A stretch of 64,000 bases of DNA from Sphingomonadales bacterium (GCA_025362295.1 JANYGX010000023.1:40624-104623), one strand, 5' to 3'; numbered from the stretch's first letter, positions 1-10,017 are shown. The notes: a model not told the origin generated them from the letters alone. Program-made: numbers and translations.

Positions 1-532
1 CATGGCCAACACGTTTCTGGCCGCACGCGGCATCAATGTTGGAAAATCTTTATGCGAACATGATCTTGCAGATACCGCGCGCGCGATCTTTGCAAAAGCC
101 GAAGCCGCCAACTGTATTGTACATCTGCCCTATGATGCGGTGGTTGCCACAGAGTTTCGCGCCAACCCGCCAACCCGCACTGTTGCCGTGACAGAGGTTC
201 ATGATAATGAGATGATCCTCGATGCAGGCCCGGCAGCGATTGAACAGTTTGGCGATGTGTTGAAACTCTGCTGCACACTGGTCTGGAACGGCCCGCTGGG
301 TGCGTTTGAAACACCGCCGTTTGACACAGCAACTGTTGCCGTGGCGCGTATGGCTGCCGCGCTGACTGAAGATGGTTCGCTGCTCTCTGTTGGCGGCGGC
401 GGCGATACAGTCGCAGCGCTGCATCATGCCGGTGTTGCCGATACATTCAGTTTTGTGTCAACGGCTGGTGGGGCGTTTCTCGAATGGATGGAAGGGAAAG
501 CTTTGCCGGGGGTTGAGGCTTTGTCGAGCTAG
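1..532 (+). CDS. pgk: Phosphoglycerate kinase, C-terminal part (cut by window start)
   Basis: Glycolytic and gluconeogenic enzyme that transfers phosphate between 1,3-bisphosphoglycerate and ADP. Only the last ~176 residues are present, and the reading frame is open to the left edge. They cover the nucleotide-binding C-terminal domain: the WNGPLGAFE segment that closes over the nucleotide, then the glycine-rich [10 protein letters not shown] loop and the STAGGAFLE stretch near the C-terminus, all typical of Pgk. The gene ends at a TAG that shares its four bases (CTAG, 529-532) with the stop codon of the convergent PBP1A gene, so there is no spacer between them. Confidence 0.95.
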   Translation, partial: MANTFLAARGINVGKSLCEHDLADTARAIFAKAEAANCIVHLPYDAVVATEFRANPPTRTVAVTEVHDNEMILDAGPAAIEQFGDVLKLCCTLVWNGPLGAFETPPFDTATVAVARMAAALTEDGSLLSVGGGGDTVAALHHAGVADTFSFVSTAGGAFLEWMEGKALPGVEALSS

Positions 533-2937
533 TAAATCCCGCCAGTGTCCGCTTGAAACTCCGCGTCGTTCGTGGCGTGAACCGCAGATGAAACGCTTTG
601 CCGTTGCGAGCTGCGGAGCGGCTCGGTGCCGGGCTTGAAAGCCTCAAAAATCACGTTGTCCCCTATATCACCAGCCGCGAGTTTTCCCGAGCGCGCATCC
701 ACGCGCACCAGCCGAATGCCATCCGGCAGGCGGAACGGTACTTTGGGGGTGTCTTTAAGCGCCTCGGCCATGAAGTTCTTGAACACTGGTGCCGCCACAG
801 TGCCACCCTGAAAGCCGCTCATCGGGCGCGGCTTGTCATAGCCAATATAGAGCCCGGCCACCAGATCCGGTGACATACCGATGAACCATACATTGGTTGC
901 CTGGTTTGATGTGCCGGTCTTGCCGGCCATAGGCCTGTCGAGCTTCGAGACAACCTTGCCGGTGCCGCGCTGCACGACACCTTCCAGCACATGGACAATC
1001 TGGTAGGCGGTTTGCGGATTCAGCGCTTGTGGGCGATTGTCAGGTATGGCCGGTGGCGGCAGGCCGCTCCAGTCCGCCTGATTGCAGTTGGGGCACGGCC
1101 GACCATCATGCTTGTAGATGGTCTTGCCGTTCCGGTCCTGAATGCGGTCGATGACTGTGCCGGTGATTTTCTTGCCGCCGTTGTCCAGCATGGAATAAGC
1201 TGTCACCATGCGGGCCACAGTGGTCTCGCCAGCACCAAGCGCCATGGCAAGCACAGGCACCATATGATCGACCACGCCCAGCCCGATGGCGGTCTTGGCA
1301 ATCTTGCGCATCCCCACCCTATCTGCAAGGCGCACGGTCATCAGGTTGCGCGACAACTCAACACCGGTGCGCAGGGTTTGCGGGCCATAGGTGCGGTCTT
1401 TTGTAAAGTTATGAAAGCATTTGGTGCCTTGGTTGTTGCCCTGATCGACGCAAAAATCCGCATCGACAATGATCGATGAAGGCGTGAAACCGTTATCAAA
1501 TGCTGTCGCATAGACAAACGGTTTGAACGACGAGCCGGGCTGGCGCATGGCTTGCGTGGCGCGGTTGAACTGAGATTTTCGGCTGTCAAAACCGCCGACC
1601 ATCGCCAGAATGCGGCCTGTGTGCGGGTCCATCGCCACAAACGCACCGCTGATTTCCGGAATCTGTTTGAGCTTGTATTGGCCTTTTGCGCCAGCCGGGG
1701 CAACGGCAATCACATCACCGGTTTTCATGCTGGCAGCCGATCCCGCCGACCCGTGCCAGTCGTTCAGGCTCCATTCCGGCAAAAACCCGTCGTCGCCTTC
1801 CGCAAAGCCGATTTTCAGGCCACTGCTTTCACGCGCTGTCACCACGGCCCCACGCCAGTCCGCCAAGCCGACTGGCACCTTGGCATCGGCCAGCCGTCCG
1901 CGCCAGTTGCCGTCGAGAGCAATATGCGTGAACGGCCCGCGCCAGCCGCGCCTGTCGTGCGCCAGCAGGGCTTGTCGCATAACCTTCTCGGCTATCACCT
2001 GCAAGCGGCTGTCGATGGTCGAACGCACTGTAAGGCCGCCTTTATATAGCTGGTCCTCACCAAATTTGCGGCCGATCTCGCGGCGCACTTCTTCCAGAAA
2101 ATAATCCCCGCGATAATCTTTGCTGGCTGCACGGGTTTCCACTGAAACAAGGTCAGCGGCCTGTGCCGCGGCTCCCTGTTCCGGTGTTATATATCTGTTG
2201 CTGGCCATTTGCCCGAGCACCCAGTTGCGCCGTTCGGTGGCATCGTCCTTATCGCGCACTGGGTCGTAATTGCTTGGTGCCTTGGGCAGGGCTGCAAGAT
2301 ACGCCATCTCCTCTAGGTTGAGTTCACCCAGTGCCTTGTTGAAATAGCTGAGCGCTGCTGCGGCCACACCGTAGCTGTTGCGCCCCAGGAATATCTGATT
2401 GAGATACAGTTCAATGATCCGCTGTTTGGAATAGCTCTGCTCAAGGCGACGGGCAAAAATCGCCTCGCTGATTTTACGCTTCAGCGTCCGCTCCTCAGTA
2501 TTGCCGAGCAAGTTCTTCGCCAGCTGCTGGGTGATGGTCGAAGCGCCTTGCGAGCGTCTGCCCGTGCCCCGCTGCTGGTAGTTCACCCACACAGCGCGCG
2601 CGACACCCGTAAAATCAATGCCGGAGTGACTGAAAAAATTTTTGTCTTCCGCTGATATAAACGCATGAATAAGCTGCGGCGGTATCTGCACATACGGCAC
2701 AAAGGCCCGGCGCTCACGGGTGAATTCGGTAAGCGGGCTGCCGTCACCCGAAAGCACCTGAGTGCCGAGCGGCGTCTCATAGGTTTGCAACTGCTCCGGT
2801 GTTGGCAGACCTTTGGAAAAATACTGGTAACCGCCCACAACCACCAACACCCCGACAAGGCCAAAACCAAGCGTCAGTTTGGCAAGGCCAGCCAAAAAAC
2901 GGCGCAGGCGAGATTTTGGAGGGGGTTGATCGGTCAT
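529..2937 (-). CDS. mrcA: Penicillin-binding protein 1A, bifunctional peptidoglycan synthase
   Basis: Class A PBP of 802 residues that polymerises and crosslinks peptidoglycan in the periplasm. It has a short cytoplasmic tail and a single membrane anchor at about residues 12-40. The GT51 glycosyltransferase domain follows, with catalytic Glu97 in [10 protein letters not shown] and the [12 protein letters not shown] motif near 131-142. The C-terminal transpeptidase carries SSFK (Ser469/Lys472), SRN (529-531) and KTGT (673-676). All catalytic motifs are intact. A Cys-containing insert (PCPNC, near 614-618) sits before the KTGT box. The family name ponA is also used. It is convergent with pgk. 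Confidence 0.95.
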   Translation of the reverse strand: MTDQPPPKSRLRRFLAGLAKLTLGFGLVGVLVVVGGYQYFSKGLPTPEQLQTYETPLGTQVLSGDGSPLTEFTRERRAFVPYVQIPPQLIHAFISAEDKNFFSHSGIDFTGVARAVWVNYQQRGTGRRSQGASTITQQLAKNLLGNTEERTLKRKISEAIFARRLEQSYSKQRIIELYLNQIFLGRNSYGVAAAALSYFNKALGELNLEEMAYLAALPKAPSNYDPVRDKDDATERRNWVLGQMASNRYITPEQGAAAQAADLVSVETRAASKDYRGDYFLEEVRREIGRKFGEDQLYKGGLTVRSTIDSRLQVIAEKVMRQALLAHDRRGWRGPFTHIALDGNWRGRLADAKVPVGLADWRGAVVTARESSGLKIGFAEGDDGFLPEWSLNDWHGSAGSAASMKTGDVIAVAPAGAKGQYKLKQIPEISGAFVAMDPHTGRILAMVGGFDSRKSQFNRATQAMRQPGSSFKPFVYATAFDNGFTPSSIIVDADFCVDQGNNQGTKCFHNFTKDRTYGPQTLRTGVELSRNLMTVRLADRVGMRKIAKTAIGLGVVDHMVPVLAMALGAGETTVARMVTAYSMLDNGGKKITGTVIDRIQDRNGKTIYKHDGRPCPNCNQADWSGLPPPAIPDNRPQALNPQTAYQIVHVLEGVVQRGTGKVVSKLDRPMAGKTGTSNQATNVWFIGMSPDLVAGLYIGYDKPRPMSGFQGGTVAAPVFKNFMAEALKDTPKVPFRLPDGIRLVRVDARSGKLAAGDIGDNVIFEAFKPGTEPLRSSQRQSVSSAVHATNDAEFQADTGGIY

Positions 2938-2975
2938 ATGCCGTGTCTACGCCGACACCCCGCTGTGATCAAGCC

Positions 2976-3398
2976 TCAGCCAACCAGCTCGATCCCAGCA
3001 AAGAAATAGCTGATTTCGGTGGCTGCGTTTTCAGCGCTATCCGAGCCATGCACGGAATTTGCTTCAATGCTTTCGGCATGCACCTTGCGGATGGTGCCGG
3101 CATCGGCATTGGCAGGGTTGGTGGCGCCCATGACTGTGCGATATTTAAGCACGGCATCCTCGCCCTCCAACACCTGCACCACCACTGGTCCGGACACCAT
3201 GAAACTAACCAGATCGTTGAAAAATGGGCGCTCCCGGTGCACTGCATAAAAACCTTCCGCCTGGCCTTTGGTGAGGTGCAGGCGCTTTTGGGCGATCACC
3301 CGGAGGCCAGCGGCCTCGATCATGGCATTAACAGCCCCAGTGAGGTTGCGCCGTGTGGCATCCGGCTTAATGATTGAAAATGTACGTTCGTTGGCCAT
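2976..3398 (-). CDS. ndk: Nucleoside diphosphate kinase
   Basis: 140-residue housekeeping kinase that exchanges terminal phosphates among NTPs and NDPs through a phosphohistidine. It starts with the family pattern [11 protein letters not shown] and has the catalytic histidine in NSVHGSDS near residue 117, followed by AATEISYFF. Length is normal for the family. A GGAGA Shine-Dalgarno lies about seven bases before the ATG. It lies on the same strand as the PBP1A gene, 38 bp upstream of it, and may be cotranscribed with it. Confidence 0.97.
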   Translation of the reverse strand: MANERTFSIIKPDATRRNLTGAVNAMIEAAGLRVIAQKRLHLTKGQAEGFYAVHRERPFFNDLVSFMVSGPVVVQVLEGEDAVLKYRTVMGATNPANADAGTIRKVHAESIEANSVHGSDSAENAATEISYFFAGIELVG

Positions 3399-3482
3399 GA
3401 GGTTTCTCCAGAAGGGCTAAAATTGATCTGGGAGGCGTGTAGCCTTCGCAGGTGCGGAATGCAAGTTCTCGTGCTTATTTGA

Positions 3483-4718
3483 TTAAGCTATTTTCATACT
3501 CACTTGCTTTTGCGTCACCTGCACACCAACCATCAGCGCCAGCAGCAAAAATAGTGAAGCCAATAAAAAAGGCGCACCCGGCGCGTGAACCGGTGCATTG
3601 CGGCTAATAAAATACGCAAATATCTGGGTGAACAGCAAGGGCCCAATCATACCGGTGATGGCCGTGATGCCCTGCAAGGCGCCTTGCAGGCGGCCTTGCT
3701 CGGTGGGAAGCAAGGTTTGTGTCATCATGCCCTGCACAGATGGACCGGCCAATCCCCAGAACGACATCAGCGGCAGAGCCAGCCAGAATTGCAGACCGTC
3801 GCCAGCCAGCCCCATAAGCACAAAGGAAATCGTGCCACTCACATAGCCGGCAATCATCGTGCGCCGTTCACCAAACCGCGCCACGATTGGCCGCACCAGC
3901 CCGCCTTGCACAATCATCGATCCCACACCGACAAAAGCAAAAACGATGCCGACAGTTTTAGAACTCCAGTGATAGCGATAGTCAGCAAACAAAACAAAAA
4001 TAACCGGCAGCACCTGATGCGCAAGGTTGTGCAGGAAGTGCACACTGGCAAGGCCCAGCAATGCCGGTTTTGATTGCAGCAAGTCAAACGACGCTACAGG
4101 GTTCGCCTTACTCCACTGGAAGGCTGTACGCTTGTCTTTGGCAAGCGATTCCGGCAAAACAAAAAAACCATAAAGTGCGTTGGTAAGGCTGAAACCGGCG
4201 GCCACCCAAAACGGCAAGCGCGGGTTCACATGACCAAGAAAACCCCCAAGCACTGGCCCGATAATGAAACCAACACCAAAGGCAGCACCCAGCATGCCAA
4301 AACCAGCGGCACGTTTTTCGGGCGGCGTGACATCCGCGATGTAGGCACCAGCGGTTGAGATGCTGGCAGCGGTAATGCCGGAAATCAAACGGCCGAGATA
4401 AAACCAGACCAGCGTCGGCGCCCAGGCCATGAGAATGTAATTCAGCCCCAAACCAACATTGGAGAACAGGATAACCGTGCGCCGGCCAAAGCGATCTGAC
4501 AGTGCGCCAAGTATGGGCGCGAAAATAAATTGCATCAAAGACCACGAGAAGCCAAAAAAACCCATGAGTTTTGCAGCACTGCCAGAGTTGCCGCCTTCCA
4601 TCTGCAAAATGAGCTTTGGCATCACTGGTATAATGAGGCCCACCGCCAGCATATCGAGCATGACAGTCACAAAGATGAAGGCGATGGCTGCACGGCGCGG
4701 CACTTTTGTCTCACTCAT
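3483..4718 (-). CDS. MFS transporter, TCR/Tet-type drug-proton antiporter
   Basis: Inner-membrane 12-helix major facilitator of 411 residues. The N-terminal helix has the pattern [17 protein letters not shown], and the loop between helices 2 and 3 carries motif A ([10 protein letters not shown]), both typical of TetA-like exporters. The substrate cannot be read from sequence; many chromosomal members are annotated TCR/Tet without conferring tetracycline resistance. I take the ATG at 4718 rather than an upstream in-frame codon because it overlaps the stop of the DsbA-like gene by four bases (ATGA), implying translational coupling. The ancestral function is probably small-molecule efflux. Confidence 0.85.
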   Translation of the reverse strand: MSETKVPRRAAIAFIFVTVMLDMLAVGLIIPVMPKLILQMEGGNSGSAAKLMGFFGFSWSLMQFIFAPILGALSDRFGRRTVILFSNVGLGLNYILMAWAPTLVWFYLGRLISGITAASISTAGAYIADVTPPEKRAAGFGMLGAAFGVGFIIGPVLGGFLGHVNPRLPFWVAAGFSLTNALYGFFVLPESLAKDKRTAFQWSKANPVASFDLLQSKPALLGLASVHFLHNLAHQVLPVIFVLFADYRYHWSSKTVGIVFAFVGVGSMIVQGGLVRPIVARFGERRTMIAGYVSGTISFVLMGLAGDGLQFWLALPLMSFWGLAGPSVQGMMTQTLLPTEQGRLQGALQGITAITGMIGPLLFTQIFAYFISRNAPVHAPGAPFLLASLFLLLALMVGVQVTQKQVSMKIA

Positions 4719-5500
4719 CGCGAGGCACTGGTCGCGCGACTTTTTCTGATTTCGGCGATCCACGCGCGAAATTCATTGAAACGGCCCGCGCCTGAAATAA
4801 TGTGGTCACCCAGCACATAGGTTGGCGTGCCGGTAACGCCCAGAACCCGCGCCAGCTCGATGTTGCGTTCAATCGCATCACTGAGCGCTGTTGTCGCCAC
4901 ATCGGCCATGGCGCGGCGCTCATCGAGCCCTGCAGTTCGGGCTGCCGCTACGAGTGTTTGTTCAGTGATCGGGCCTGAGGTTTCAAACAAGGCATCGTGA
5001 AAGGCTTTGTGTTTGCCTTGTTTGGCTGCCGCAAGCGCCAACAACCCAGCGTGGCGTGAAATGGGCTCGTGGCCCGGTTGGTCAAGCGCTGGAAAATGCC
5101 GGTAGACAATCCTGAGGTTTGGGTCGCTGTTTACGAGGGCGTCCTCCTCGGTTTTGGCCTGATGGCAATAGGGGCAACGGTAATCAAAGAACACCACTAG
5201 CGTTACATCGCCGTTCGGGTTGCCACCCACGGCACCGGGAAACGACGGCGTGGTGAGTTCCGGCCCGGCGGACACCAGTGTGGCCTGCACCTGCCGCTGC
5301 TCAAGCCGCTTGATCGCCTCTGGAATGATTTCCGGATGATTGAGGATATAGGCCCGGATTTGCCGGTCGATGGCCGGGTCTTCGCTGGGAGCGGCAACAG
5401 CACTGGCGTGTTGGGTTGCGTGCTGCGCCCCCTTCATGGCAGCAGCGGCTGCGCCAAAAGTGGCAAGAATGAAAGCGATAATAATGCCGGTCAAGCGCAT
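4715..5500 (-). CDS. DsbA-family thiol:disulfide oxidoreductase (periplasmic)
   Basis: Thioredoxin-fold protein of 261 residues with an N-terminal signal peptide. It has the active-site motif CPYC in FFDYRCPYCHQ, followed by the helical DsbA insertion and the cis-Pro loop GTPTYVLGD. This is the pattern of the DsbA/Com1-like group that oxidises or isomerises disulfides in secreted proteins. I chose the ATG at 5500 because the in-frame codon at 5512 is TTG and the hydrophobic signal starts directly after 5500. It is coupled to the MFS gene downstream. A DsbB homologue lies at 21588 and is a possible oxidation partner (inference). Confidence 0.88.
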   Translation of the reverse strand: MRLTGIIIAFILATFGAAAAAMKGAQHATQHASAVAAPSEDPAIDRQIRAYILNHPEIIPEAIKRLEQRQVQATLVSAGPELTTPSFPGAVGGNPNGDVTLVVFFDYRCPYCHQAKTEEDALVNSDPNLRIVYRHFPALDQPGHEPISRHAGLLALAAAKQGKHKAFHDALFETSGPITEQTLVAAARTAGLDERRAMADVATTALSDAIERNIELARVLGVTGTPTYVLGDHIISGAGRFNEFRAWIAEIRKSRATSASR

Positions 5501-5521
5501 GGTGAATTCCAATCCTTAATT

Positions 5522-5546
5522 TCCTCTCTCCCGCAAGGGGTGAGGA
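5522..5546. repeat. Short palindromic intergenic element, copy 1
   Basis: Imperfect inverted repeat built on TCCTC...TCCC-GCAA-GGGG..GAGGA, lying in the gap between the DsbA-like gene and the M48 protease gene. Related elements occur at 8960-8992 and 14616-14639, so this is probably one copy of a dispersed family. Confidence 0.5.
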
Positions 5547-5550
5547 TAAC

Positions 5551-6909
5551 TCATCCCCTACCGCGACGCTTCTTTTTCTTCAACTCTTCTTCGGTCAGCA
5601 CCTGAATGTCCTGCGCGCGTATCCACTCCGGCGATTCGCGCGGCAGCCCTGCAAGCGCTGTCTTGGCACTGCCCAGCGCGCGCCGGAGCTCGCCAGTCAG
5701 CCGGTAGCGCTCAGCCGAGGCAAGCGCTGTGCGCGGTGTATCGCCAAGCTTGTCGTAGACTGTGCCCAGTTGCAGCCAGGCAAACGGATCGTCAGGGTCG
5801 AGCCGCACAGATTTTTCCAGCACCTTGCGTGCTTCGACCAGCACGGTCGTATCCTCAGTGGCCACCAGCGCCTGGCCAAACTCCATCAAAATCAGCGGAT
5901 CGTCGGGTTTGATCTGAACGGCTGTGCGGAGTGGCTGCAAAGCCTCCTGCACAAGGCCACCCTCCATCAGCAACTGGCCTTTGGTTTCCAGATAATAGGG
6001 GTCTTTGGGATATCTCGTGAGCAACCAATTAAGTTCGGCTTTTGATTTTTCTGGCTGCGATGATTTATGCCAGGCGTAAGCGCGTGCATAATGTGCCTGA
6101 TCTGACTGATCTTTCTCAGGATACAGATTAAACGTGCGCTCTGGTTCAAAAATAAAGCCAGCAAGCTTTGCCTTAATGCGCAGGAATCGGTCGTTAAGCG
6201 TTGGATCAATCGGCGTGTTAAACGCTGGCGATTTTTGCACCCGTTCCTGAAGCGAGGCAATACGATCGGTGGTCAGCGGGTGATCGGTGGAAAACGCATC
6301 GCGGGTGACAGCATTGCGGTATTCCTGGCTTTGCAGCTTCTCAAAAAAAGCAATGTAACCCTTGCCGGAGATGCCCGCCTTGTTAAGGTACGACATGCCC
6401 GCCTGATCGGCTTGCGATTCAACGATCTGGCTGGAGATCAATGCATCGTTATAGGCGGCAGTTTGCCCGCCGGTGATGAGCGCAATGCCAAGATCACCAG
6501 CACCAGCTGCGACCGCCGCAGCACCCAGCACCAGCGACAAGAGGCTGATGCCGGTCGCGCCCTTGGTGATGCCGTCGCGGAGCGATGAATGCCCACCTGC
6601 CATGTGGCCGGTTTCATGCGCCATAACACCAATCACCTGGTTGATATCGTCCGCCGCAAGGATGGTGCCAGCGTTTATGCCAATATCCTGAAAGCTGGTG
6701 CCAGCGTTGATGTCAGTATCGCTGAGCAGCACCACTTGGGCAGATTTCGGGTCGATTTTAGCGGCTACCAAAATAGGTTTGATGGCATCCTTGAACAGCG
6801 CTTCAGTTTCTGCGTCGCGGAGCACCGATTGGGCACGAGCCGGTAGCGTGGTTGCAAAAGCACAGGCGATAATGGTGCACAGTCGAATAATGAGATGTAA
6901 TACTGTCAT
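5551..6909 (-). CDS. Periplasmic M48 metalloprotease with TPR repeats, BepA/YfgC-like
   Basis: 452 residues with a signal peptide cleaved after about residue 27 (LPARAQS). The zinc site is HETGH at 98-102 with a downstream ESQADQAG motif supplying the third ligand, as in peptidase family M48. The second half (about 270-430) consists of TPR-like helical pairs. This arrangement matches BepA, which in E. coli degrades stalled outer-membrane proteins such as LptD at the BAM complex. An AGGAA Shine-Dalgarno sits upstream of the ATG. It lies next to the DsbA-like gene, which fits an envelope protein quality-control role. The C-terminus ends in a basic KKKKRRGRG tail. Confidence 0.88.
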   Translation of the reverse strand: MTVLHLIIRLCTIIACAFATTLPARAQSVLRDAETEALFKDAIKPILVAAKIDPKSAQVVLLSDTDINAGTSFQDIGINAGTILAADDINQVIGVMAHETGHMAGGHSSLRDGITKGATGISLLSLVLGAAAVAAGAGDLGIALITGGQTAAYNDALISSQIVESQADQAGMSYLNKAGISGKGYIAFFEKLQSQEYRNAVTRDAFSTDHPLTTDRIASLQERVQKSPAFNTPIDPTLNDRFLRIKAKLAGFIFEPERTFNLYPEKDQSDQAHYARAYAWHKSSQPEKSKAELNWLLTRYPKDPYYLETKGQLLMEGGLVQEALQPLRTAVQIKPDDPLILMEFGQALVATEDTTVLVEARKVLEKSVRLDPDDPFAWLQLGTVYDKLGDTPRTALASAERYRLTGELRRALGSAKTALAGLPRESPEWIRAQDIQVLTEEELKKKKRRGRG

Positions 6910-7009
6910 ATGAAAATTGTTCCTGATTGATTACTTAATCATACATCTCAATCATGGCAATTATCAGGTTTTCAGGCAGCATAGCAACGTGATTGCAGCA
7001 CGGACTGTG

Positions 7010-8356
7010 CTATCTCGCGGCGATTGTAAATTCAGCCCCCAACCCCTGCATTAGCGCTACAAAGCTTGGAAAGCTTGTGGCAATCGGGCTGGCATCATCG
7101 ATTGTGATAGGGTGTTTTGCAACCAGTCCCAAAACGGCAAAACTCATGGCAATGCGGTGGTCAAGGTGGCTTGCGATGGTCGCACCGCCGTAGACCGGTG
7201 CACCGCCGGAACCAGTGATCTCAATCCAGTCTGGCCCTTCAAGCACAGGCACACCGCAGGCTTTCAACCCCTCGGCCATGACCGTGATGCGGTCGGATTC
7301 TTTCACCCGCAGCTCGGCAAGGCCATTGAATCTGGATACGCCGTCCGCCAAAGCCGCTGTAACAAACAGCACTGGAAACTCATCGACCATCGTTGGCACA
7401 ATATCTGGCATCGTTTCGGTTGCGTTGAGAGCGCCGCCTTTGACCAGCACGTCGGCCACAGGTTCGCCACCAACCTCACGGTGGTTTGTCAGGCTTATAT
7501 GAGCGCCCATATCCTGCAGCACTTTAATCAAACCCGCACGGGTTGGGTTAACCCCGACATTCTCGATGACGACGTCCGACCCCGCCACCAGAACGGCTGC
7601 CACAAGCGGAAATGCTGCGGATGATGGGTCACCCGGCACCACAATGGCTTGCGGTTTAAGTTCAGATTCACCCGTGATGGTTATAATGCGTTCATGCCCG
7701 TTCACCTCCACATCGATTGTTGCGCCAAAGCCGCGCAGCATGCGCTCGGAATGGTCTCGGGTCGCCTCCGGCTCGATGATCGTCGTCTTGCCCGGTGTGT
7801 TAAGGCCTGCCAGCAAAATAGCCGATTTGACCTGGGCACTGGCCACCGGAAGCCGGTAGGTTATGGGCACCAGCGGCGCGCGACCCTGGATGGTCATCGG
7901 CAGCAAACCGCCGTCACGACCACTGAACTCGGCCCCCATATGCGTCAGCGGCTCGGTCACCCGTCCCATTGGTCGCCGACGTAACGACGCGTCGCCGGTG
8001 AAAATGCTCACGATCGGGCAACTGGCCGCCAAACCCATCAACAGCCGTGTTGAGGTGCCGCTGTTGCCCATATCAATCACGTTTTCAGGCTCAAGCAAGC
8101 CACCGACGCCAACCCCGTGGATGTGCCACAAACCCATGCTATCCTTTATGATATGAGCACCGTAAGCGCGCATGGCGGCAGCTGTTGCCATCACATCTTC
8201 CCCTTCCAGCAAGCCAGATACAGTGGTTTCGCCAATTGCAAGCGCTCCCAGCATCACAGCGCGGTGGGAAATGGATTTGTCACCCGGCACAGTCACACGG
8301 CCATGCAGCCGGTCTGTTTTGCGCGATGTCAGCGCCTTTGGCTGATGAACCGTCAT
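7010..8356 (-). CDS. aroA: 3-phosphoshikimate 1-carboxyvinyltransferase (EPSP synthase)
   Basis: Sixth step of the shikimate pathway, joining shikimate-3-phosphate and phosphoenolpyruvate. 448 residues, full length. Visible motifs are GDKSISHRA at the N-terminus, the NSGTSTRLLMG phosphate loop, the LRVKESDRI segment and the DHRIAMSFAVLG stretch near the C-terminus. The sequence resembles the class II (Agrobacterium CP4-like) alphaproteobacterial enzymes more than E. coli AroA; this is a judgement by eye. An AAGGA ribosome site lies six to seven bases before the ATG. Confidence 0.97.
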   Translation of the reverse strand: MTVHQPKALTSRKTDRLHGRVTVPGDKSISHRAVMLGALAIGETTVSGLLEGEDVMATAAAMRAYGAHIIKDSMGLWHIHGVGVGGLLEPENVIDMGNSGTSTRLLMGLAASCPIVSIFTGDASLRRRPMGRVTEPLTHMGAEFSGRDGGLLPMTIQGRAPLVPITYRLPVASAQVKSAILLAGLNTPGKTTIIEPEATRDHSERMLRGFGATIDVEVNGHERIITITGESELKPQAIVVPGDPSSAAFPLVAAVLVAGSDVVIENVGVNPTRAGLIKVLQDMGAHISLTNHREVGGEPVADVLVKGGALNATETMPDIVPTMVDEFPVLFVTAALADGVSRFNGLAELRVKESDRITVMAEGLKACGVPVLEGPDWIEITGSGGAPVYGGATIASHLDHRIAMSFAVLGLVAKHPITIDDASPIATSFPSFVALMQGLGAEFTIAAR

Positions 8357-8477
8357 ATTATGTCCTTGTTAAGCCAAAATCCTTTGACAGCCCGAGGTGG
8401 CTATGGCAAGGCAACATTGCATTTGCGGGCATGTCGATGGACATAGCCTGCCTTAAACTATTTTCAGGAGATTATCT

Positions 8478-8801
8478 GTGGCCAAACCAGAATGGGGTAC
8501 CAAGCAATCCTGCCCCAAGTGCGGCACGCGCTTTTACGACCTTGGCAATAACGAACCTGTGGTGTGCATAGAATGCGCCAACGAATGGGCGCCGGAACCC
8601 TATCTTAAGTCCAAACAGCCGCTGCCGTTCGAAGCTGAAAAAGCTGCTGTGCCAGCCGCCGAGGGTGAAGACGGTGATGTGCTTGTAGCCGATGATCTCG
8701 ATATCGATGATGATGCGGAAGACAGTGTTGCTGACGTTTCATTGGATGATGATGACGCAGATATCTCGGATGTTGTTGATCCCAACAGCGAAGACGAGTA
8801 A
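8478..8801 (+). CDS. TIGR02300 family protein (alphaproteobacterial, acidic tail)
   Basis: 107-residue protein of unknown function found across Alphaproteobacteria. The N-terminal third is conserved, with two CxxC-like pairs (SCPKCGTRFYDL and VCIECANEW) that suggest a small zinc ribbon. The rest is extremely acidic, rich in Asp/Glu (DDLDIDDDAEDS...), and probably disordered. Translation starts at GTG 8478, supported by a CAGGAG Shine-Dalgarno seven bases upstream. It lies 12 bp before tRNA-Ala and may be cotranscribed with it. Confidence 0.85.
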   Translation: MAKPEWGTKQSCPKCGTRFYDLGNNEPVVCIECANEWAPEPYLKSKQPLPFEAEKAAVPAAEGEDGDVLVADDLDIDDDAEDSVADVSLDDDDADISDVVDPNSEDE

Positions 8802-8813
8802 TACCACCTTATT

Positions 8814-8889
8814 GGGGCCTTAGCTCAGCTGGGAGAGCGCTACGATGGCATTGTAGAGGTCAGCGGTTCGATCCCGCTAGGCTCCACCA
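8814..8889 (+). tRNA. tRNA-Ala (anticodon GGC)
   Basis: 76-nt cloverleaf with CCA encoded. The acceptor stem GGGGCCT pairs with AGGCTCC (one G-T pair), the D-arm is GCTC..GAGC, the anticodon stem CTACG/TGTAG holds anticodon GGC, and the T-arm has GGTTCGATCC. It is followed within ten bases by a strong terminator. Confidence 0.97.
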
Positions 8890-8896
8890 AAATAAT

Positions 8897-8928
8897 ACGG
8901 CCTGACAGGTATCTGTCAGGCCGTTTTT
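8897..8928 (+). terminator. Rho-independent terminator after tRNA-Ala
   Basis: Perfect 12-bp stem (8897-8908 with 8913-8924), GTAT tetraloop, followed by a run of T. It is well placed to end the TIGR02300/tRNA-Ala transcript. Confidence 0.92.
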
Positions 8929-8959
8929 ATATTTAAAACTTTTTAGATAGATTTGCGAT

Positions 8960-8992
8960 TTTTCCTCTCTCCCACTGCGGGAGAGAGGAAAA
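8960..8992. repeat. Short palindromic intergenic element, copy 2 (perfect)
   Basis: Perfect 14-bp inverted repeat (TTTTCCTCTCTCCC and its complement) around a five-base loop. Neither strand has a T-run directly after the stem, so it is not a classic terminator. It is similar to the elements at 5522-5546 and 14616-14639. Confidence 0.75.
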
Positions 8993-9036
8993 GAATATGC
9001 GTCAAAGGCAATTGCCATTACGCCATATTAATTAGC

Positions 9037-9978
9037 CTAAAACGCATACCCAATTGTAAAACGTTCTGCCGTATCGGTTTTTTTGGCGGCTGTGGTTTTG
9101 CTTTCGTTGCGGATATCAAAGCCAGCACTGGCTGTAATATGATCGGTGAGCTTAGCGTTGAGGGCGGTTTTGGAGAATGTCGAGCGGCCACTCTTGTCAA
9201 ACAGTATACCGGCATTTTCTGTGAAACTAATTCTGTCGCTGAGTTTCCAGAGTATGTCTCCATTCACCCGGCCACCGATATTGCTGGCAGACCCGGCTGG
9301 CAGAAAAGCGGGCGGGGCAAGCGGATTGGCCACGACAAATTTCGTCTGCCGCGCTGCCGGGCCAGCTTCCAGGTCAAACGTAAAGTTTGGCTCGTTAACA
9401 ACTCTATAGCCAAGGCCGGCCGATTCTGTGAACCGGCGGCTGTAACCGGCAAATTTATCGGCTTCCCAACCAACCAGGCCGAAGAAATACAACCGGTCAT
9501 TGAACTTGTAGTTGGTTTCGAAATTGGCATCGTAGTGTTTGCGAGTGGTAACACCGTTGGTTTTCAGAAAATCAGCATCGGCGTGCACCTTATTGCGCCA
9601 TTGCAGGCCATCGCGTTGCAAAGCAATGCCGACATAAAGATTGCTTGCCTTGGTGTTGCCCTGAGCAAAATTAAGGCCGAGGTTAGCATTGCCGGTCCAA
9701 TTTTCAAAGGCGCCGGCCTCGGCAAGCTTGGCAACGCGCGCATCTTCAACTTTCTTTTGATATGCTGCCACATAGGCATCAATTTCTGCGGCGGATGAGG
9801 CATTGGCCTTTTTGGCGAGCTCCGCAGTTGTTTTCAACGTGTCGGCACTCCCAGACGCAACAGCCTGATCGAGTATAGCTTTGATTTGATCCGGTATCGG
9901 ATCGGCATGAGCCATCACTGATAAAGATGTGGACACCAGCAGCGCAGCCACAGTGGCCAATGAACGAAACACTAACAT
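9037..9978 (-). CDS. DUF481 family outer-membrane protein (YdiY-like)
   Basis: 313 residues. A signal peptide (about 1-25, ending in AHADP) is followed by a short helical region (about 30-90) rich in Ala and Lys. A long stretch of alternating polar and aromatic residues follows, with repeated tracts such as NLGLNFAQGNTKASNLYVGIAL, typical of a beta-barrel. The last residue is Phe (IGYAF), the classic outer-membrane targeting end. DUF481 barrels have no established function; some are salt- or acid-induced. An AAAGG ribosome site precedes the ATG, and a 6-bp inverted repeat lies 18 bases upstream of the gene. Confidence 0.85.
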   Translation of the reverse strand: MLVFRSLATVAALLVSTSLSVMAHADPIPDQIKAILDQAVASGSADTLKTTAELAKKANASSAAEIDAYVAAYQKKVEDARVAKLAEAGAFENWTGNANLGLNFAQGNTKASNLYVGIALQRDGLQWRNKVHADADFLKTNGVTTRKHYDANFETNYKFNDRLYFFGLVGWEADKFAGYSRRFTESAGLGYRVVNEPNFTFDLEAGPAARQTKFVVANPLAPPAFLPAGSASNIGGRVNGDILWKLSDRISFTENAGILFDKSGRSTFSKTALNAKLTDHITASAGFDIRNESKTTAAKKTDTAERFTIGYAF

Positions 9979-9996
9979 ATATTACCTTTCAATATG

Positions 9997-10017
9997 ACGA
10001 CCTAATATCTTGGTCGT
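9997..10017 (-). promoter_or_regulatory. Inverted repeat upstream of the DUF481 gene
   Basis: ACGACC and GGTCGT separated by nine bases. It lies between the DUF481 start codon and a TTGACA hexamer (minus strand, 10046-10041) that could be a -35 box. It may be an operator or a 5'-UTR hairpin. The -10 box is not clear. Confidence 0.35.

Noticed and set aside
8384..8412. Promoter for the TIGR02300 gene based on TTGACA at 8384
   Set aside because: A good -35 is present but no acceptable -10 hexamer at 16-18 bases.
8953..9798. Plus-strand reading frame of 281 codons
   Set aside because: It is antisense to the DUF481 gene, which has a signal peptide, ribosome site and C-terminal Phe; the plus frame shows no domain.
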